In this document: positions 6,709 to 8,516 of the stretch, one piece after another
Numbering within the stretch: position 1 is the first letter of the stretch
Layout of the letters: each line of letters opens with the position of its first letter
Source: Microbacterium sp.
GTDB taxonomy: Bacteria; Actinomycetota; Actinomycetes; Actinomycetales; Microbacteriaceae
DNA: 8,516 nt
Assembly: GCA_029267645.1 (NCBI GenBank)
Contig: JAJUIM010000067.1
Span: forward strand, 1-8,516
Direction of reading: 5' to 3'
Notes under the pieces: model-generated
The model's database searches: none
What the model was told of the DNA's origin: nothing
Seen by the model: only the letters and a program-made list of their open reading frames with translations
Made by a program: the position numbers and the translations under genes

Positions 6709-7680
6709 TCAGTCGCTCGAGGGGAAGACGAACGCCTCGGTCGTGGGCTTCTCGCCCTCGACGCGGCGGAACACGTCGGGCTCGAGGTAGACGATGCGCG
6801 CGTCGGGCACGGCGGCGCGGATCCGCTGCTCGACCTCGTCGATGTCGCGCGCGACGGCGCCGAGCGGCTTCTCGACCGGCAGGCCGATCTTCGCGGCGAC
6901 CATGAGCTCCTCGGGGCCCACGTAGAGCGTCTTGATGTGGATGAGCTTCTCGACCTCGTCGCCCGACTCGATCGCCGTGATGATCTGATCGAGCTGCGCG
7001 CTCGTGGCGCCCTCGCCGACGAGCAGGCTCTTCATCTCGACGCCCACGACGATCGCGATGACGATGAGCAGCAGGCCGATCGCGAGCGTGCCGAGCGCGT
7101 CGAAGACCGGGTTGCCCGTGATGACGGTGAGCGAGACGCCCGCGAGCGCGAAGACGAGGCCGAGCAGCGCGCCCGAGTCCTCGAGCAGCAGGACGGGCAG
7201 CTCGGGCGAGCGCGAGCGGCGGATGAACTGCCACCACGACTGGCCGCGGGTGCGGACGCCGTTGGCCTCCTTCACGGCCGTGCGCAGCGAGTACGTCTCG
7301 AGCCCGATTGCGACGACGAGGATCACGATCGGCAGCCACCACCACGTGCCGCTGATCTCGTGCGGGTGCGTGAGCTTCTCGACGCCCTCGTACACCGAGA
7401 ACAGGCCGCCGACCGAGAAGAGGATGATGCCGACGACGAACGCGTACACGTAGCGCTCGCGCCCGTAGCCGAAGGGGTGCTCGCGGTCGGCCTCGCGCTT
7501 GGCCTTGCGGCCGCCGAGGAACAGCAGCACCTGGTTGCTCGAGTCGGCGACCGAGTGGACGGCCTCGGCGAGCATCGACGCGGATCCCGACAGCAGCCAG
7601 CCGATGAACTTCGCGACCGCGATCCCCATGTTCGCGATGAACGCGGCGAGAATCGCCTTTCCGCCTCCGTGTGCACTCAT
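6709..7680 (-). CDS. Cation diffusion facilitator transporter (ZnT9-like)
   Basis: This inner-membrane transporter probably exports a divalent metal such as zinc in exchange for protons. The 323 residues contain about six hydrophobic segments (roughly 9-29, 36-56, 78-98, 114-134, 162-183, 193-215) followed by a cytoplasmic C-terminal domain (216-323). Segment 2 has the metal-site motif H42-S-V-A-D46. Segment 5 carries LLLEDSGALLG with E167-D168 instead of the usual HxxxD or DxxxD. HPFGYGRERYVYAF (68-81) and ITGNPVFDALG (187-197) closely recall eukaryotic SLC30A9/ZnT9 and its bacterial relatives, so this is that branch rather than the FieF/CzcD type. The start at 7680 is chosen because TACACT lies seven bases upstream. 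A 15-residue longer reading from 7725 would cover the proC start and is rejected. The gene is divergent from proC and upstream of the oxidoreductase. Confidence 0.93.
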   Translation of the reverse strand: MSAHGGGKAILAAFIANMGIAVAKFIGWLLSGSASMLAEAVHSVADSSNQVLLFLGGRKAKREADREHPFGYGRERYVYAFVVGIILFSVGGLFSVYEGVEKLTHPHEISGTWWWLPIVILVVAIGLETYSLRTAVKEANGVRTRGQSWWQFIRRSRSPELPVLLLEDSGALLGLVFALAGVSLTVITGNPVFDALGTLAIGLLLIVIAIVVGVEMKSLLVGEGATSAQLDQIITAIESGDEVEKLIHIKTLYVGPEELMVAAKIGLPVEKPLGAVARDIDEVEQRIRAAVPDARIVYLEPDVFRRVEGEKPTTEAFVFPSSD

Positions 7681-7687
7681 GAATGCG

Positions 7688-7693
7688 AGTGTA
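7688..7693 (-). promoter_or_regulatory. -10 hexamer (TACACT) for the leaderless transporter gene
   Basis: Read on the minus strand, TACACT ends seven bases before the ATG at 7680, a good TANNNT match with leaderless spacing. There is no Shine-Dalgarno between it and the start. Its expected -35 region would fall across the proC start codon, where no consensus is visible. Confidence 0.52.
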
Positions 7694-7703
7694 GGGCCGC
7701 ATG

Positions 7704-7709
7704 TAGCGT
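7704..7709 (+). promoter_or_regulatory. -10 hexamer (TAGCGT) for leaderless proC
   Basis: TAGCGT ends seven bases before the proC ATG at 7717 and matches TANNNT. The expected -35 position (about 7681-7686) borders the divergent transporter start and shows no consensus. This fixes the proC start at the ATG where family members begin, just before the Rossmann motif. Confidence 0.52.
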
Positions 7710-7716
7710 GGACGAC

Positions 7717-8516
7717 ATGGCCCACAGTCTTCCCTCAGTCGCGTTCATCGGTGCCGGATCCATGGGGGGCGCGATCCTGCGCGGCCTCGTCGCGAGCGGC
7801 ATCCCGACGGGCGGCATCGCCGTCACCAACCGCACGCAGGCCAAGGCCGAGCCGCTCGCCGAGCTCGAGGGCGTCACGAGCATCGCGCTCGAGCACGAGC
7901 CGGGCGGCAACGTCCGCGCCGTCGAGGACGCCCGCGTCGTGCTCGTCGGCGTGAAGCCGTACATGGTCGCCGACCTGCTGGACGAGATCGGCCCGCACCT
8001 GCGCCACGACGCGATCGTCGTGAGCCTCGCGGCGGGGATCCCCCTCGCCCAGTTCGAGGAGCGCCTCGGCGAGACGGCCGTCGTGCGGTCGATGCCGAAC
8101 ACGCCGTCGACCGTCGGCAAGGGCGTGACGGGGATCGCGGCGGGCGCACACGCGACGCCCGACGACGTCGCGATCGTGCGGCGCCTGTTCGAGACGGTCG
8201 GCGCGGTCGTCGAGGTCGACGGCGACGACGGCATCGACGCGATCTCGACGATCTCGGGATCCGGCCCCGCCTACGTCTTCCTGCTCATCGAGAAGCTCAT
8301 CCGGGCCGCGCGGCACCAGGGCTTCGACGACGACACGGCGCGACTCATCGCCGAACAGACCTTCTCGGGCGCGACCGCCCTGCTCGACGCCTCGGGCGAG
8401 CACCCCGCCGAGCTGCGTCGCCGCGTGACGAGCCCCAAGGGCACGACCGAGCGCGCCGTCGCGGTGCTGCAGGACGCGCGCCTCGACGAGGTCTTCTCGC
8501 GCGCGACCGACGCCGC
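7717..8516 (+). CDS. proC: Pyrroline-5-carboxylate reductase, 3' end outside the window
   Basis: ProC reduces 1-pyrroline-5-carboxylate to L-proline with NAD(P)H, the last step of proline synthesis, in the cytoplasm. The reading frame is open for 266 codons and runs off the window edge without a stop, so the gene is incomplete only because of the window; family members have about 270-280 residues. The N-terminal Rossmann motif is FIGAGSMGG (10-18). VGVKPYMV (77-84), SMPNTP (125-130) and SGSGPAYVF (180-188) are family hallmarks. The C-terminal signature reads VTSPKGTTERA (237-247), with K241 where glycine is most common. All other conserved positions I can recall are kept. The gene is divergent from the transporter, with 36 bases between the start codons, and appears to be a leaderless transcript. 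Confidence 0.95.
   Translation, partial: MAHSLPSVAFIGAGSMGGAILRGLVASGIPTGGIAVTNRTQAKAEPLAELEGVTSIALEHEPGGNVRAVEDARVVLVGVKPYMVADLLDEIGPHLRHDAIVVSLAAGIPLAQFEERLGETAVVRSMPNTPSTVGKGVTGIAAGAHATPDDVAIVRRLFETVGAVVEVDGDDGIDAISTISGSGPAYVFLLIEKLIRAARHQGFDDDTARLIAEQTFSGATALLDASGEHPAELRRRVTSPKGTTERAVAVLQDARLDEVFSRATDA

Noticed and set aside
7681..7725. Longer N-terminus for the transporter, starting at 7725
   Set aside because: It would overlap the proC start and both -10 hexamers and add residues not typical of the family; the ATG at 7680 has TACACT at seven bases.

Overview
The window is chromosomal DNA from a very GC-rich bacterium. Codon third positions are almost all G or C, and several genes begin at a TANNNT hexamer 6-7 bases before the ATG. 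An F420-type oxidoreductase is also present. Together these point to an actinobacterium, most likely a member of the Microbacteriaceae. That placement is inferred from style and gene content, not from a marker search.

Layout: (1) 43-3579, plus strand, a 1178-residue fusion of a RecB-like nuclease, an RNase H-like nuclease and a superfamily 1 helicase. (2) 3619-4254, minus strand, uracil phosphoribosyltransferase (upp), convergent with the helicase. (3) 4397-5248, plus strand, a zinc alcohol dehydrogenase of the MDR family that lacks about 60 internal residues. (4) 5259-5720, plus strand, tRNA adenosine deaminase (tadA). (5) 6709-7680 then 5740-6678, minus strand, a ZnT9-like cation diffusion facilitator followed by a luciferase-like F420-type oxidoreductase. 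(6) 7717 to the window end, plus strand, pyrroline-5-carboxylate reductase (proC), cut off by the edge. No stretch longer than about 145 bases lacks a gene. I see no RNA gene, insertion sequence, CRISPR array or phage gene.

The genes do not form one pathway. They are housekeeping functions (pyrimidine salvage, wobble-base editing, proline synthesis, metal export) plus a nuclease-helicase that may act in DNA repair or defence and two redox enzymes of unknown substrate. I found no convincing multi-gene undescribed system. The most notable points are the in-frame loss of the structural-zinc lobe in the alcohol dehydrogenase, the consistent leaderless-start signature at five of seven genes, two leaderless promoters back to back between the transporter and proC, and a strong preference for GGA-TCC/TCG at Gly-Ser pairs, which gives many GGATCC sites.
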